Positions 24,795 to 34,591 are shown, counted from the stretch's first letter. The stretch: DNA of 64,000 nucleotides from Candidatus Woesearchaeota archaeon (GCA_016188115.1 JACPIK010000002.1:1314077-1378076); one strand, 5' to 3'. Numbers and translations: made by a program. Notes: generated by a model not told the origin, from the sequence alone.

Positions 24795-26222
24795 CTACAT
24801 ACCCTCTACTTCAAGTTCGATTAACTTATTGAGCTCGACAGCATATTCTAAAGGCAATGCTTTGATTACGGGAGCAATAAACCCACTTACAATCATTTTC
24901 ACTGCTTCGTGAGCGTTCAAACCACGTGACATCAAATAAAATAATTGTTCTTCACCAATCTTACCTACACTAGCTTCATGACTTACTTTAGCGGAGCTAT
25001 TATCCACTTTCATAAATGGATAAGTGTTTGAAACAGATTTTGCATCTAACATCAACGCATCACATTCTACTCGTGCGCGGCATCCTGCAGCGTCTTTATT
25101 TATACGAACAAGTCCTCGATAAGAAGCAATGCCGCCATCTTTACTAATGCTTTTTGATTTAATCAAAGATGTTGTATTTGATGCAACATGAATCATCTTT
25201 GTTCCCGTATCTTGATTTTGTCCTTTTCCTGCAAATGCAATTCCTACACTTTCACTATGTGCATTCTCTCCAATCAAAATGGAAGACGGATAAAGCATCG
25301 TACGAGCACTTCCCATATTCCCATTCACCCAGATCATGGTGGCATTCTTATGGACTATGGCTCGTTTCGTGTTAAGATTATACACATTTTTACTCCAATT
25401 TTCAATGGAAGTGTACCTCATTTTTGCGCCAGGAAGAACATGTATTTCTACACAACCAGCATGTAGAGAACTTTGAGTATAGCGTGGAGATGAACAGCCT
25501 TCAATATAATGTAATTCTGCTCCTTCATCTACAATAATAAGTGTGTGTTCAAACTGTCCACCACGTTGCGCGTTCATGCGAAAATAAGCTTGTAACGGCA
25601 GATCAACAACCACTCCTTTTGGAACATAAATAAATGTCCCACCACTCCACACTGCGGCATGAAGCATGATAAATTTGTGATCAGTAATCGGAATACAATT
25701 TGTCATAAAATATTTTTGAACTATCTCTGGATACATATGCAGCGCAGTATCCATATTTTCAAAGATAACTCCTTTTTCTTTAAGTGATTTCTGTAAATTA
25801 TGGTACACCATCCCTGAATCATATTGTGCCCCAGTCCCTCCAAGAACTGTTTTCTCCGCTTCAGGAATGCCCAAACGATCAAATGTTTTTTTAATTTCTT
25901 CAGGTACATCATTCCATGAGTCTGTTTCTGTCGCATTCGGATCTACGAAATAAACTATTTTATCTAAATTAAGATCAGTAAGATCAGGACCCCATGAAGG
26001 AAGTGGTGTTTTTGTAAAAAATTCTAATGCTTTCAAACGCTTCTGTAACATCCACGCTGGCTCATTTTTTGTTGTAGAAATCAATTCAACAACCTCACGA
26101 TGAATCCCTGCTCTCGCTACTGTACGCGATTTGTGTTTATCTGCGGGATCATAAAGTGCTCGAGCTGCGTCTACATTCGAATGTCTTTTTTTCACTTTAG
26201 AATTAATTTTAGCAGCAACCAT
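24795..26222 (-). CDS. sufB: SufB Fe-S scaffold protein
   Basis: A 475-aa scaffold on which the nascent Fe-S cluster forms, with SufC and SufD. Family blocks include YDSGMVYHNLQ, SGGTFIYVPKGVVVDLPLQ, AELHYIEGCSSP, GCVEIHVLPGA and, near the end, SHEASVGKIGEEQLFYLMSR. The Cys of GCSSP and the conserved Glu in IEGCS lie where cluster ligands are expected. It begins one base after the regulator stops, indicating coupled expression. Confidence 0.96.
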   Translation of the reverse strand: MVAAKINSKVKKRHSNVDAARALYDPADKHKSRTVARAGIHREVVELISTTKNEPAWMLQKRLKALEFFTKTPLPSWGPDLTDLNLDKIVYFVDPNATETDSWNDVPEEIKKTFDRLGIPEAEKTVLGGTGAQYDSGMVYHNLQKSLKEKGVIFENMDTALHMYPEIVQKYFMTNCIPITDHKFIMLHAAVWSGGTFIYVPKGVVVDLPLQAYFRMNAQRGGQFEHTLIIVDEGAELHYIEGCSSPRYTQSSLHAGCVEIHVLPGAKMRYTSIENWSKNVYNLNTKRAIVHKNATMIWVNGNMGSARTMLYPSSILIGENAHSESVGIAFAGKGQNQDTGTKMIHVASNTTSLIKSKSISKDGGIASYRGLVRINKDAAGCRARVECDALMLDAKSVSNTYPFMKVDNSSAKVSHEASVGKIGEEQLFYLMSRGLNAHEAVKMIVSGFIAPVIKALPLEYAVELNKLIELEVEGM

Positions 26223-26223
26223 T

Positions 26224-26628
26224 TTATATGCACTCTTTTTGTTCTATTTTCTTTGTAATACAACCTATTTTATGAGGGTCACATCCTTGAGGAATTGGTG
26301 AAAATTGATGATGAATTTGACAAAGTACTTTGGTCTTACGAATAAGATGAAGTAATCGCTGCATTTCCTGAAAATAAGAAAAATGATCTTTAATTTTAAG
26401 AGCAGATTTTTTCATCTCATTAATAATCTCAGGTGGAAATGTTACCTGCATCCCTCGTTTTTTGCTACGGTACTGACTAATCGCCGCTGTATGAACGCCA
26501 AGCATTGCAGCTACATCTTTTTGCTTTAGACCTTGATCTACTAAAAACAGTGCGAAATATTTTCGAACCGTTGGAATAATGTAATAGGTTTCGATCTCTT
26601 GAGGATGCAACATCGCTTTGTTAACCAT
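26224..26628 (-). CDS. HTH regulator with C-terminal Cys cluster, likely regulator of the suf operon
   Basis: A 134-aa XRE-like HTH protein (helices at GLKQKDVAAMLGVHTAAISQ) of the archaeal COG2522 type. The last third carries C103, C116, C123 and C133 (spacing C-X12-C-X6-C-X9-C) plus His residues, enough to hold an Fe-S cluster or metal. As the first gene of the SUF operon, overlapping a palindrome at its own start, it is a good candidate for a cluster-sensing autoregulator, in the role SufR or IscR plays in bacteria. The sensing role is inferred. Confidence 0.75.
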   Translation of the reverse strand: MVNKAMLHPQEIETYYIIPTVRKYFALFLVDQGLKQKDVAAMLGVHTAAISQYRSKKRGMQVTFPPEIINEMKKSALKIKDHFSYFQEMQRLLHLIRKTKVLCQIHHQFSPIPQGCDPHKIGCITKKIEQKECI

Positions 26629-26635
26629 AGTTAAC
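26620..26635. promoter_or_regulatory. Operator-like palindrome over the suf operon start
   Basis: GTTAAC-CATA-GTTAAC repeats a self-complementary hexamer and contains the start codon at 26626-26628 (leftward). A TATA-like TTTTTAAATA lies about 20-30 bases upstream at roughly 26647-26657, so the transcript is leaderless and the palindrome covers the transcription start. A protein bound here would block the whole operon. Confidence 0.6.
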
Positions 26636-26692
26636 TTAGAATGAAGATTATTTAAAAAGGTTGTGGGAAATATCTATTGTGAACAATTAAAA

Positions 26693-27061
26693 TCAAGAAA
26701 ACTCTAACAACCTATCCAATCTTTCACAAAATGTATTATACTTATTTCCTAGCTCTACAAATCGCAATAGGATCATTCTTTCCTCATCTCTTACCCACAG
26801 TTCTGTGGGTTCTTTGACTCTATAACTAATTTCTGATGCATCGATTCCTTCTAATTGTATCGCTGCTTCATTTGCAAGTTGTACTCCTTCTGTGTTTTCT
26901 GAAAGCAATTTACGAAAATGTACTGCTTTAGTAAACGTAGAAATATCTGTTGAGGTACCACTCCTTAGTCTTTTTATTCTACTTCTATCCATGACTACTA
27001 GGTACTCGTTTCTATACATGTCTTGCTCAATTCCTATGAAATATCTCCCTATAGTTAGCAT
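26693..27061 (-). CDS. Hypothetical protein, 122 aa
   Basis: Soluble, charged, no signal peptide, starts MLTIGRYFIGIEQDMYRNEY. I recognise no domain. It is the last of three small leftward genes (27859 to 26693) with 11-13 base gaps, presumably one operon divergent from the TrmB-like gene at 27950. The lack of features prevents a functional guess. Confidence 0.55.
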   Translation of the reverse strand: MLTIGRYFIGIEQDMYRNEYLVVMDRSRIKRLRSGTSTDISTFTKAVHFRKLLSENTEGVQLANEAAIQLEGIDASEISYRVKEPTELWVRDEERMILLRFVELGNKYNTFCERLDRLLEFS

Positions 27062-27072
27062 GGTGTAAAGTC

Positions 27073-27408
27073 TTAAGTGCAGAGTTCTCGCACTAAATCA
27101 TTAAGTATCAAACGCAACTTTGGACCGGGGGCAAGATACTCCGACTGAGCATTCCAAGTGAAAAAGATGCTATTCTCTTGCATCCAGAAATAAATCAATA
27201 TTCCATTTTCTGTTTGAATAGTTACTTTTTTACAATTTGCTATTGGAGAATTCCATTCCTCCTCTTTGAGAACATTCCCTAACTCTTTGATATACGATTC
27301 TAACTTTTGCAAAAAATGATGTCGTGTTTCTGGCAAGAAGCAACGTAGTGAAATCCCTTCATAAGGAAGAAAAGCGTCTTCAAGTGTAATTTTGCATTCC
27401 ATTTTCAT
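27073..27408 (-). CDS. Hypothetical protein, 111 aa
   Basis: Middle gene of the three-gene leftward cluster. Starts MKMECKITLEDAFLPYEGIS. The composition is mixed alpha/beta with aromatic strands (GILIYFWMQENSIFFTWNAQ). No known motif. The similar size of the three neighbours suggests a small complex or lineage-specific module, which is only a guess. Confidence 0.55.
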   Translation of the reverse strand: MKMECKITLEDAFLPYEGISLRCFLPETRHHFLQKLESYIKELGNVLKEEEWNSPIANCKKVTIQTENGILIYFWMQENSIFFTWNAQSEYLAPGPKLRLILNDLVRELCT

Positions 27409-27421
27409 TTGTCTTCTTTTT

Positions 27422-27859
27422 TTATTTTTCTGGTCTGTTTTCTGCTCTTAATATCTTTTCTAGGACTATTTTCATTTGCGAAACGGTGTCTTCAATTGCT
27501 CCTCTCACCGCAGCCTCAAAATCAACATATCTCACTTCATAACATACTCTTGACCAAAGCCAATATTCTATTCTAATTTGGTCATACATTTCCATAACAC
27601 TTATCCCCTCCTGTGCAGAAGCAGATTTAGCCGAAATTTTGATATTTGAATGGGGATACATACTTGAGATGCCTATTCTAAATTCTTCTTTGTTTTTGGG
27701 ATTGTTTATTTTCTCTTGCACATATTTTATCGTCTCATCTCCCCATTGATTTGATACCTCTTGTGCCGTTAGATGGACTATCCGGAGAATTTCTGCTCCT
27801 CTTATTGGGGCTGGTAATTGTAGGGTCCTAGATAGACTGGTATCATCGAATGTGGACAT
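27422..27859 (-). CDS. Hypothetical protein, 145 aa
   Basis: First gene of the leftward cluster, starting MSTFDDTSLSRTLQLPAPIR. No membrane segment or recognised motif; helices dominate the second half (AAVRGAIEDTVSQMKIVLEK). Its promoter region of about 90 bases is shared with the divergent TrmB-like gene, and a TGTGGT-N10-ACCACA palindrome lies between them. Confidence 0.55.
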   Translation of the reverse strand: MSTFDDTSLSRTLQLPAPIRGAEILRIVHLTAQEVSNQWGDETIKYVQEKINNPKNKEEFRIGISSMYPHSNIKISAKSASAQEGISVMEMYDQIRIEYWLWSRVCYEVRYVDFEAAVRGAIEDTVSQMKIVLEKILRAENRPEK

Positions 27860-27894
27860 CTTGTTTTTTTGTAAATCTAACTCATTTAAACATA

Positions 27895-27916
27895 TGTGGT
27901 AACTATTATCACCACA
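27895..27916. promoter_or_regulatory. Candidate TrmB operator between divergent genes
   Basis: TGTGGT (27895-27900) and ACCACA (27911-27916) form an inverted repeat with a 10-base spacer. It sits just upstream of a TATA-like TTAAAAATA (about 27918-27926) that would start a leaderless transcript at the ATG 27950. The placement between two divergent genes suits dual control. Confidence 0.5.
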
Positions 27917-27949
27917 AGAATTAAAAATAGGCTCTATGTATCTCTCTTT

Positions 27950-28711
27950 ATGATTAATGAACTTATCGAATTGGGTCTAACCAAAAACGAAGCAAAAATC
28001 TATCTTATTCTTATTCGTAGCAATGATCTCTCCGCCTCTGAAGTTACATCTAAAACCGGAATCCATCGTCGTAATGTCTACGATGCAATCGACAGACTTC
28101 TTGAGAAAGGTCTCATTACACAGACTGAAATTAACAAAACCAAACGCTTTAACGCTGTTGATCCTAAACATCTTCGTGATATGGTTAAAGCTCAACAAAT
28201 TCATGTGGAAAACATAGTTCCTCAACTTTCTGCTCAATTTGCTCAAGTAGAACGTAATAATTGTGTACGACTCTACAAGGGTATTGCGGGTGTACGCGCC
28301 AGTTTTACAGATTCTCTTAATATGATTGGTAAAGGTGAAGACTATTGGGCAGCAGGGTGTATTGATATGCCTAAGCTTGCGGGTGGTCCATTTATGGAAC
28401 AGTTTCATGCGCAAAAAATTTCCAAACAGATCAAAAATCGTTTAATCTTCAATCATGAAGCGCAAAATCGTGCTCTTACATTTCTTGGAAGAAAGAATTA
28501 TGCGGTACGAGTTCTTCCACAAGGTCACGTTCTTCCTGTTCAAACAGCAGTTTATGGAAAAGAAATAGTGTGTCAGATCTTAATCCATCAAGAGCCATTT
28601 GTGATTCAAACTATTGACAAAGATTTTGCAACTAATTTTCGTCGTTATTTTGAGATACTATGGGAAATTTCAACACCAATAGAACGATTAAAAAAACAAA
28701 AAGAAAAGTGA
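27950..28711 (+). CDS. TrmB-family transcriptional regulator (paralogue 2)
   Basis: The ATG at 27950 (MINELIELGLTKNEAKIYLI) gives 253 aa; the frame extends 54 bases further upstream but a TATA box lies inside that extension. It has the N-terminal TrmB winged helix (TKNEAKIYLILIRSNDLSAS, then RRNVYDAIDRLLEKGLI) and a C-terminal sensor domain around VRLYKGIAGVRASFTDSL. The ligand is unknown; no sugar transporter is adjacent. Confidence 0.85.
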   Translation: MINELIELGLTKNEAKIYLILIRSNDLSASEVTSKTGIHRRNVYDAIDRLLEKGLITQTEINKTKRFNAVDPKHLRDMVKAQQIHVENIVPQLSAQFAQVERNNCVRLYKGIAGVRASFTDSLNMIGKGEDYWAAGCIDMPKLAGGPFMEQFHAQKISKQIKNRLIFNHEAQNRALTFLGRKNYAVRVLPQGHVLPVQTAVYGKEIVCQILIHQEPFVIQTIDKDFATNFRRYFEILWEISTPIERLKKQKEK

Positions 28712-28735
28712 TCCGTAAATTTTATTCTAATAAAT

Positions 28736-31255
28736 CTATTCAACCCCTATCTTAATCTTAAATTTCTCAGTTTCAAGGGTGGTTGTTCCGTGTGTCACAA
28801 TTTCTCCTACACGTAAAACTGCTTTGAGATCACCGGTTGCGATTTCTACTAACTCTGCAACATCGTCGCCAACAAGGACTAGTTTCTTCAAATCTTCTTT
28901 CATGGACAGATTTTTTTCTGACTTATACTTACGCACAGTAGCAATAATATCTAACATGATCTCACCAAGTTTTTCTGCTTGCTCATCACGTAATGCGGTG
29001 TTAACAGTTGGCCAATGTGACAGATGAACACTCTTCGCGCCGTCCCCTTCTTTGAAGAAGTTTTGATAAATCTCTTCTGTAATATGCGGCATAACGGGGG
29101 CAATCATTTTCACAATAGTGAGCAATGTATGGTACAGGGTATACTGGCCACTTGTTCGCGCAGCAGCACCACGTACATCGGGATTATACAATCGATCTTT
29201 AACAATTTCTAAATAATTATCACAAAAAATATGCCAGAAAAATTTCTCCACTTCCGCTTTAGTTCGTACATATTCATAACGATCAAAGCTTTCGCTGCAT
29301 TCTTGGATTAAACTTTGCAAGCGAGAAATCACAAAACGATCAATCAATTCAGTTGCTTTTCCTGTACCCTCATATCCTTCAAGATGCAGCATACTAAATT
29401 TAGATGCATTCCATAATTTTGTCACAAATTTTTGTCCCGTAAGTAAATCTTTTTCTTGGAATGGTAAATCATCACCTAGTTTTGAGCCAGCTGCCCAGAA
29501 ACGTAACGCGTCAGCACAATACTTATCAACCATCACTTGTGGTTCAATAACATTGCCTTTAGATTTGGACATCTTACGACCATGAGGGTCTTGTGCATGT
29601 CCAGAAATCACAACATCGTGCCAAGGATTCTGATGATGATGCAATTGCTCTTTTACCAACGTGTTAAATAACCAGAACGTGATGATGTCATGCGCTTGTG
29701 GTCGAAGATTCATCGGAATCAATTTTTTCTTAAGCGCAGGATCGTCAAATAGTTCTACAGCTAAGTGTGGTGTCAAAGAGGACGTTGCCCAAGTATCAAG
29801 TACATCCTTTTCCGCAATAACATCTTCTTTTGAATAACCTTTGGGAACATCATTAAGTGGATCAACTGGCAACTGGTCTAGTGACGGCAAAATTACTTCT
29901 CCGGTTTTTTTGTGATACCAAACCGGCATAGGGATACCAAAATGACGTTGACGAGAAATACACCAATCCCATTTAAGACCTTTAATCCAATTATCGTACC
30001 GTACTTTCATATGTGGTGGATACCAATTCAATTTTGCGCCAGATTCTAAGAAATGCTCACGCAAGTCAAGATACGCAACGAACCACTGTTTGGTTGCCAC
30101 ATATTCAATATCGGTGCCGCACCGTTCGTGAGTATTAACCATATGGGTTAATGGTTGTTTTTTGAGAAGCATGCCTGCTTTTTCTAGATCTTCCAGAACC
30201 GCAACCCGTGCTTGTTCTGAATTTTTCCCATGATATGGGCTTGGTGCAATATAAGTCCCACTTTCATCCATAATATGTACTGCTGTTGTTTCAGGGTGAC
30301 GTGCCATCCATTCAACACAATCAAGACCACCATATGAGCAATAATAGACTACGCCTGTTCCATATTCAGTCTTTGCAGAAATATCATGACTAATAGGGAT
30401 TTTCTCCTGTGCAAAAGGAATCACCACTTTCTTGCCAACTAATTTTGTTCCTTTGAATGTTTCTATAACCTGAAGACCAAACTCATCAGCAAGTTTCTCT
30501 GCTCCTTCTTTACTTAATACCCACATCTCTGCATCGGGTCGCTTTGCACGAACATAATCTCCTTCTTGATTAATGGAGACACCAACACAAGCAGGATGAA
30601 GTTCAGGGCGGGTTGTTGAATAAATAATAAACTCATTTTGTGTTCCATCAATTTTCGCTTTAATGTAATTAAGTGTGCTTTTGCGTTCGGTATCTTCCAT
30701 CTCTACTTGCGCAATTGCTGTTTTACAATGAGGGCAGAAAATAATGGGGGCTTTCTTCTGATAAATACGGCCAGCTTTATAGAGGTCTATAAATGATTTC
30801 TGCGAAAGCTTGCGGCAATGATCATTAATCGTGGAATAAAATATTGAAAAATCACAGCTAATCCCTATCTTCTTCCAATCGTTTACAAATCCAGGGCGAA
30901 TTTCTTCAAGTGTTTTAAGACAGAGTTTGATGAACTCATTACGTTCCATCTTTTTTGATACAACATTTTTGGTTTTCTCAATGAGTTTTTCCGTTGCTAA
31001 ACCGTTATCGTCGGTTCCAAAAGGATAGAACACATTTTTTCCTTTCATACGTTGATAGCGCGCAATAATATCTCCTTGAGTGTAACTAAATGCATGACCT
31101 AGGTGCATCTTTCCCGACACTGTTGGCGGCGGGGTATCAATAGAATAAATTGGCTTTGTGCTTTTGGGATCAAATTTGTACGTTTGGGTTTGTTCCCAGA
31201 GTTTCTGGATGCGTGGTTCAGCTTCTTTTGGATCATATTTCTCAGCAAGTGCCAT
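28736..31255 (-). CDS. valS: Valyl-tRNA synthetase
   Basis: An 839-aa class I synthetase that charges tRNA-Val. The HIGH-type motif is HLGHAF at about 52 in PPTVSGKMHLGHAFSY, and the KMSKS motif is in GRKMSKSKGNVIEP. The editing (CP1) domain lies between and recognises TTRPELHP. C-terminal anticodon-binding helices end in a short basic tail. It lacks the long coiled-coil tail of bacterial ValS, as in archaeal enzymes. Confidence 0.96.
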   Translation of the reverse strand: MALAEKYDPKEAEPRIQKLWEQTQTYKFDPKSTKPIYSIDTPPPTVSGKMHLGHAFSYTQGDIIARYQRMKGKNVFYPFGTDDNGLATEKLIEKTKNVVSKKMERNEFIKLCLKTLEEIRPGFVNDWKKIGISCDFSIFYSTINDHCRKLSQKSFIDLYKAGRIYQKKAPIIFCPHCKTAIAQVEMEDTERKSTLNYIKAKIDGTQNEFIIYSTTRPELHPACVGVSINQEGDYVRAKRPDAEMWVLSKEGAEKLADEFGLQVIETFKGTKLVGKKVVIPFAQEKIPISHDISAKTEYGTGVVYYCSYGGLDCVEWMARHPETTAVHIMDESGTYIAPSPYHGKNSEQARVAVLEDLEKAGMLLKKQPLTHMVNTHERCGTDIEYVATKQWFVAYLDLREHFLESGAKLNWYPPHMKVRYDNWIKGLKWDWCISRQRHFGIPMPVWYHKKTGEVILPSLDQLPVDPLNDVPKGYSKEDVIAEKDVLDTWATSSLTPHLAVELFDDPALKKKLIPMNLRPQAHDIITFWLFNTLVKEQLHHHQNPWHDVVISGHAQDPHGRKMSKSKGNVIEPQVMVDKYCADALRFWAAGSKLGDDLPFQEKDLLTGQKFVTKLWNASKFSMLHLEGYEGTGKATELIDRFVISRLQSLIQECSESFDRYEYVRTKAEVEKFFWHIFCDNYLEIVKDRLYNPDVRGAAARTSGQYTLYHTLLTIVKMIAPVMPHITEEIYQNFFKEGDGAKSVHLSHWPTVNTALRDEQAEKLGEIMLDIIATVRKYKSEKNLSMKEDLKKLVLVGDDVAELVEIATGDLKAVLRVGEIVTHGTTTLETEKFKIKIGVE

Positions 31256-31331
31256 AGTTCTAGCAAAGTAGTATCCTCTTTAAAAAGATGACGACTCAAA
31301 AAAATAAGAAAAACCAACCACTAATCAAAAC

Positions 31332-32447
31332 TTAACGATTAAGGGGGATCACGTGGGTAATTGAAGTGTACCCTCCTTTTGTTCCATTTCCTGCAGTCTC
31401 AACAGTGATAAAACCACCTAGGTGATGAAGAACGCGTCCAGAGAGTGCAAGTCCAAGCCCTGTACTTCCTGTACTTTGTCCTGCTTCAAACATCTGATGA
31501 GGTGCAATTTTTGTAAAATTAATTCCACCAGCATCATCTTTTACCCCAACAAAAAGAAAAGGAGTATTAGGGTCATACTTTGCTCTTTCTTCACTTGTAA
31601 GATAGAACCTTTCTTGCTCTGCAAGATCTCTTACTTGTGCGTTTACTACTAATCGAGGCAATCTATTCTTGGCGTCTCCTATGTCGTTTTTCTTAAATGC
31701 TCCTGCGGAGTTACTCGCTAAGTTTAGAATTTGAGTATAAAGAATAGCTAAATCCTGGGTTGTTGATAAATGTGCTACTCCTTGAGTTTGTAAATCAACC
31801 AAGCCATATTTTTTTAAGTCTCCAGCAATTATTTGAAAATAATGGCCTAACCATTTTGTATTATACAATCCTCGAGATATTGGTTCTTCTTGAGCAAGTG
31901 CAGTAAGTCCTTGGAGTAACCGATCAACAGGGTTTTCTTGCGTGCCTAATTGAGTAATTAAATCGTTATTAAAATCTTTATCGTCTGTAGGAGGTAAACC
32001 TCCCAGTATTGCTTTTAATGCCCAGAATTGCTGTCCAACTTGTTTCAATTGAGTTTCAAGTAATTGTTGGGTATGAGGGGGATGGTCTGCCATTTGCTCA
32101 AGACTCGCTTGAAATATTCTTGCTTGGTTATGTGCTCTTTGATATTCTGCAATAGCAGATTTATAATCCTCGGATTCAGAAGTCGGTAAATACATTTCTG
32201 CCATTTCTGTTAATGTAAGAATTGCGGCAAGGGGATTATTAACATCATGAATTACTCGTTTCGCAATAGTCTCTATCATTTTTTTAGATAAAGAAACATC
32301 TCTTGGACAAGTATAAACCATACGAACTGGACCATCTTTTTCTTGAGGAAGTGGAGAATAAACTATATGTGGGTAACCTTCTACTCCAAATCCAGTGGGT
32401 GTGGGAAGGGGAGTTAATATTTCTGCAAGAGTTCCAAATGATGTCAT
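31332..32447 (-). CDS. Soluble histidine-kinase-like ATPase, 371 aa
   Basis: The H-box VIHDVNNPLAAILTLTEMA carries the phospho-acceptor His near residue 67, with a dimerisation helix following. The C-terminal HATPase domain shows an N-box (LNLASNSAG), DDAGGI for the G1 box and TGSTGLGLALS for G2. There is no membrane helix and no receiver domain, and no response regulator lies next to it. It may pair with a distant regulator. A TATA box at about 32471-32480 predicts a leaderless transcript. Confidence 0.85.
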   Translation of the reverse strand: MTSFGTLAEILTPLPTPTGFGVEGYPHIVYSPLPQEKDGPVRMVYTCPRDVSLSKKMIETIAKRVIHDVNNPLAAILTLTEMAEMYLPTSESEDYKSAIAEYQRAHNQARIFQASLEQMADHPPHTQQLLETQLKQVGQQFWALKAILGGLPPTDDKDFNNDLITQLGTQENPVDRLLQGLTALAQEEPISRGLYNTKWLGHYFQIIAGDLKKYGLVDLQTQGVAHLSTTQDLAILYTQILNLASNSAGAFKKNDIGDAKNRLPRLVVNAQVRDLAEQERFYLTSEERAKYDPNTPFLFVGVKDDAGGINFTKIAPHQMFEAGQSTGSTGLGLALSGRVLHHLGGFITVETAGNGTKGGYTSITHVIPLNR

Positions 32448-32570
32448 TATAAAGTGACTAAAACTAGTTATTTTATAAATCTTTCGCTGAATTAGACACT
32501 ATTGAGTGACAACATAAATAGTTTCGAAAGAACCGCCAACATTAAAAACTCTCATTCCATTTCTACCTTC

Positions 32571-32774
32571 ATGTCCTATCATCAACGCCGTAAAATTTTC
32601 CTCCTCCTCACTATCCTGCTCATTATTCTCGCAGCAGTGTTTCTGGTAGCATTATTACATCCCTCGACAGTTTTCTTCAACATTGGTCTGCCTAACATTC
32701 TCCAAAATTATTTCATACTATTTTTCTCGTTCTTGTGTATCTGTCTCATTGTCTGGGATCTCAAGCATCTTTAA
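32571..32774 (+). CDS. Small two-helix membrane protein, 67 aa
   Basis: The start at ATG 32571 (MSYHQRRKIFLLLTILLI) is preferred over a TTG 69 bases upstream because a TATA-like CATTAAAAACT is 22-32 bases before it. Two hydrophobic stretches, about 9-29 and 40-60, should cross the membrane. A basic cap lies at the N-terminus. It precedes rfcL by 38 bases in the same direction and may share its transcript. Function unknown. Confidence 0.55.
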   Translation: MSYHQRRKIFLLLTILLIILAAVFLVALLHPSTVFFNIGLPNILQNYFILFFSFLCICLIVWDLKHL

Positions 32775-32812
32775 CCACAAACCTTTAATACCCTCTTGTC
32801 TCACAAAATAGT

Positions 32813-34006
32813 ATGTCTCTGTATACAATTAAATATGCACCGCAAAATGAAGAACAAGTCTTTGGACAGCAGCTCGCTGTGTCTCAACTCAAAGATTATA
32901 TTCTCAATTATAAGAATCAAAAAAAGAAAGCAGCTCTTTTGCTAGGTCCATTAGGCGTAGGAAAAACGGCGAGTGTCTATGCGCTCGCAAAACAATTAAA
33001 ATTCGATGTTCTTGAGCTCAATTCATCTGATTTACGCAATGAAGCAGCCATGAAACAGTTTCTTGGTTCTGCATTAGGGCAGCAATCTCTTTTCTTCACT
33101 CCTAAATTAATTCTTATTGATGAAATTGATGCTCTTTCTGGTGTGCGTGATCGTGGCGGCGTAACCGGTATACTCAAAGCCATAACAACTTCAACATTCC
33201 CTGTCATTCTTACCGCGAATGATGTCACAGATGCAAAATTTAAACCATTGCTCAAAGAGGCATTAACTATCGAGTATCATAAACTCCAATATCGTACTCT
33301 TGCGCATGCGTTAACCTGGGTTGCGCAACAAGAAAAGATCACCGTTGATGAGAAGTCTATTAATTCGTTAGCAAGACAAGCTGATGGAGACCTGCGTGCA
33401 GCACTTATTGATCTACATGTCTGTGCTCGCAATGGCTCTCTCTCCTACGAAGCCGTGACAACTCTCTCTGACCGGCGTCGAACGCAAACGATTCTTGAAG
33501 TCTTAACCCAAATCTTCAAATCTTCTTCTGTTGAAACGGCGCTTCCCGCATTAGATGATACGGACCTTGAACCAGGAGAATTAATGTTATGGTTAGATGC
33601 TAACATTCCTATAGAATACGCTTCTGCAACATCAATAGCCAGAGCCTATGAACATATGTCCCGAGCCGATGTATTTGCGGGAAGAATTCGCAAACGTCAA
33701 CATTGGCGTTTTCTTGCGTACATTAATCATCTTTGTAGTGCTGGTGTCTCATCTGCTAAAGATGAACGAAATACTAATTTTATCTCCTATAAACCAACCA
33801 TGCGTCTGCTACGTCAATGGCAGATCAACATGAAAATGGCCAAACGTAAAGAGATTGCCGAGAAATTAGCAGCCGCAACTCATATGTCGAAAAAAGAAGC
33901 ATTCAAACAGGTTCCTTATCTCGTCCCCGTTTTCAAAAAACATCACGAGGCATTAACAAAGGAATTAGGGTTGAGTGATGAAGAAGGCGAGTGGTTGGAG
34001 AAGTAA
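32813..34006 (+). CDS. rfcL: Replication factor C large subunit
   Basis: A 397-aa AAA+ clamp-loader subunit that opens PCNA and loads it on primed DNA, together with RfcS (not in this window). Walker A is LLGPLGVGKTAS, Walker B LILIDEIDALSG, and the sensor-1 region is VILTANDV. The C-terminal collar helices follow from about residue 230. It lacks a recognisable PIP-box tail and is on the short side of archaeal RfcL proteins. Strong support for an archaeal chromosome. Confidence 0.95.
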   Translation: MSLYTIKYAPQNEEQVFGQQLAVSQLKDYILNYKNQKKKAALLLGPLGVGKTASVYALAKQLKFDVLELNSSDLRNEAAMKQFLGSALGQQSLFFTPKLILIDEIDALSGVRDRGGVTGILKAITTSTFPVILTANDVTDAKFKPLLKEALTIEYHKLQYRTLAHALTWVAQQEKITVDEKSINSLARQADGDLRAALIDLHVCARNGSLSYEAVTTLSDRRRTQTILEVLTQIFKSSSVETALPALDDTDLEPGELMLWLDANIPIEYASATSIARAYEHMSRADVFAGRIRKRQHWRFLAYINHLCSAGVSSAKDERNTNFISYKPTMRLLRQWQINMKMAKRKEIAEKLAAATHMSKKEAFKQVPYLVPVFKKHHEALTKELGLSDEEGEWLEK

Positions 34007-34024
34007 AAGTTACAGTGTAAACAG

Positions 34025-34567
34025 TTACAACGTAATTTCTAATCCTCCCCAAACATACTGTGCCCGAAGCCCACTTGGTTCTATTTCAACAATTCTGCCC
34101 GTTGGAAGAGTATTTACCTCAGAACGTCGAACGACTCCAAGTATGTTGTTGTAATCTGCAGTTGGTCTTTGTACTTCACCAAGCACCATCAATGAAATCT
34201 TTGTTTTATTATCAATAAATCCCCAATGCCATGATAAGAACGATCCTGTTTGTAATGACGAATGGAGGGTGTCATCTATTTCACTCCAACTTTTGTGTCC
34301 ACTTCCAAGATCATTAAGATAAGCATTGAGTCCACGCCATATATGTTCATAATCTACTGTTGGTTTGAATGTGCCTTCCTGCCGTAACCACGGCGGATCA
34401 CTTCGTGGTTTGTTAATCGGACTTCGATCTCCAAGATATGGCGTGCCATTCTCGACAATACCTGTTAGTAATACTTTCTCTAAATCAGGGGTTGGTTGTA
34501 CAACAGTAAGATACGCTTTCACCACATTGGGAAAACGATCATAAAATGGTATTTTTGAAATGTTCAT
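34025..34567 (-). CDS. Hypothetical protein, 180 aa
   Basis: Soluble, aromatic-rich, starts MNISKIPFYDRFPNVVKAYL. No recognised motif. It is the last gene of a leftward set with 34592-34924 and 34987-35718, with gaps of 24 and 62 bases, and is convergent with rfcL. Lineage-specific role likely. Confidence 0.5.
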   Translation of the reverse strand: MNISKIPFYDRFPNVVKAYLTVVQPTPDLEKVLLTGIVENGTPYLGDRSPINKPRSDPPWLRQEGTFKPTVDYEHIWRGLNAYLNDLGSGHKSWSEIDDTLHSSLQTGSFLSWHWGFIDNKTKISLMVLGEVQRPTADYNNILGVVRRSEVNTLPTGRIVEIEPSGLRAQYVWGGLEITL

Positions 34568-34591
34568 TGTAATTTCTTACCTCACACATTT

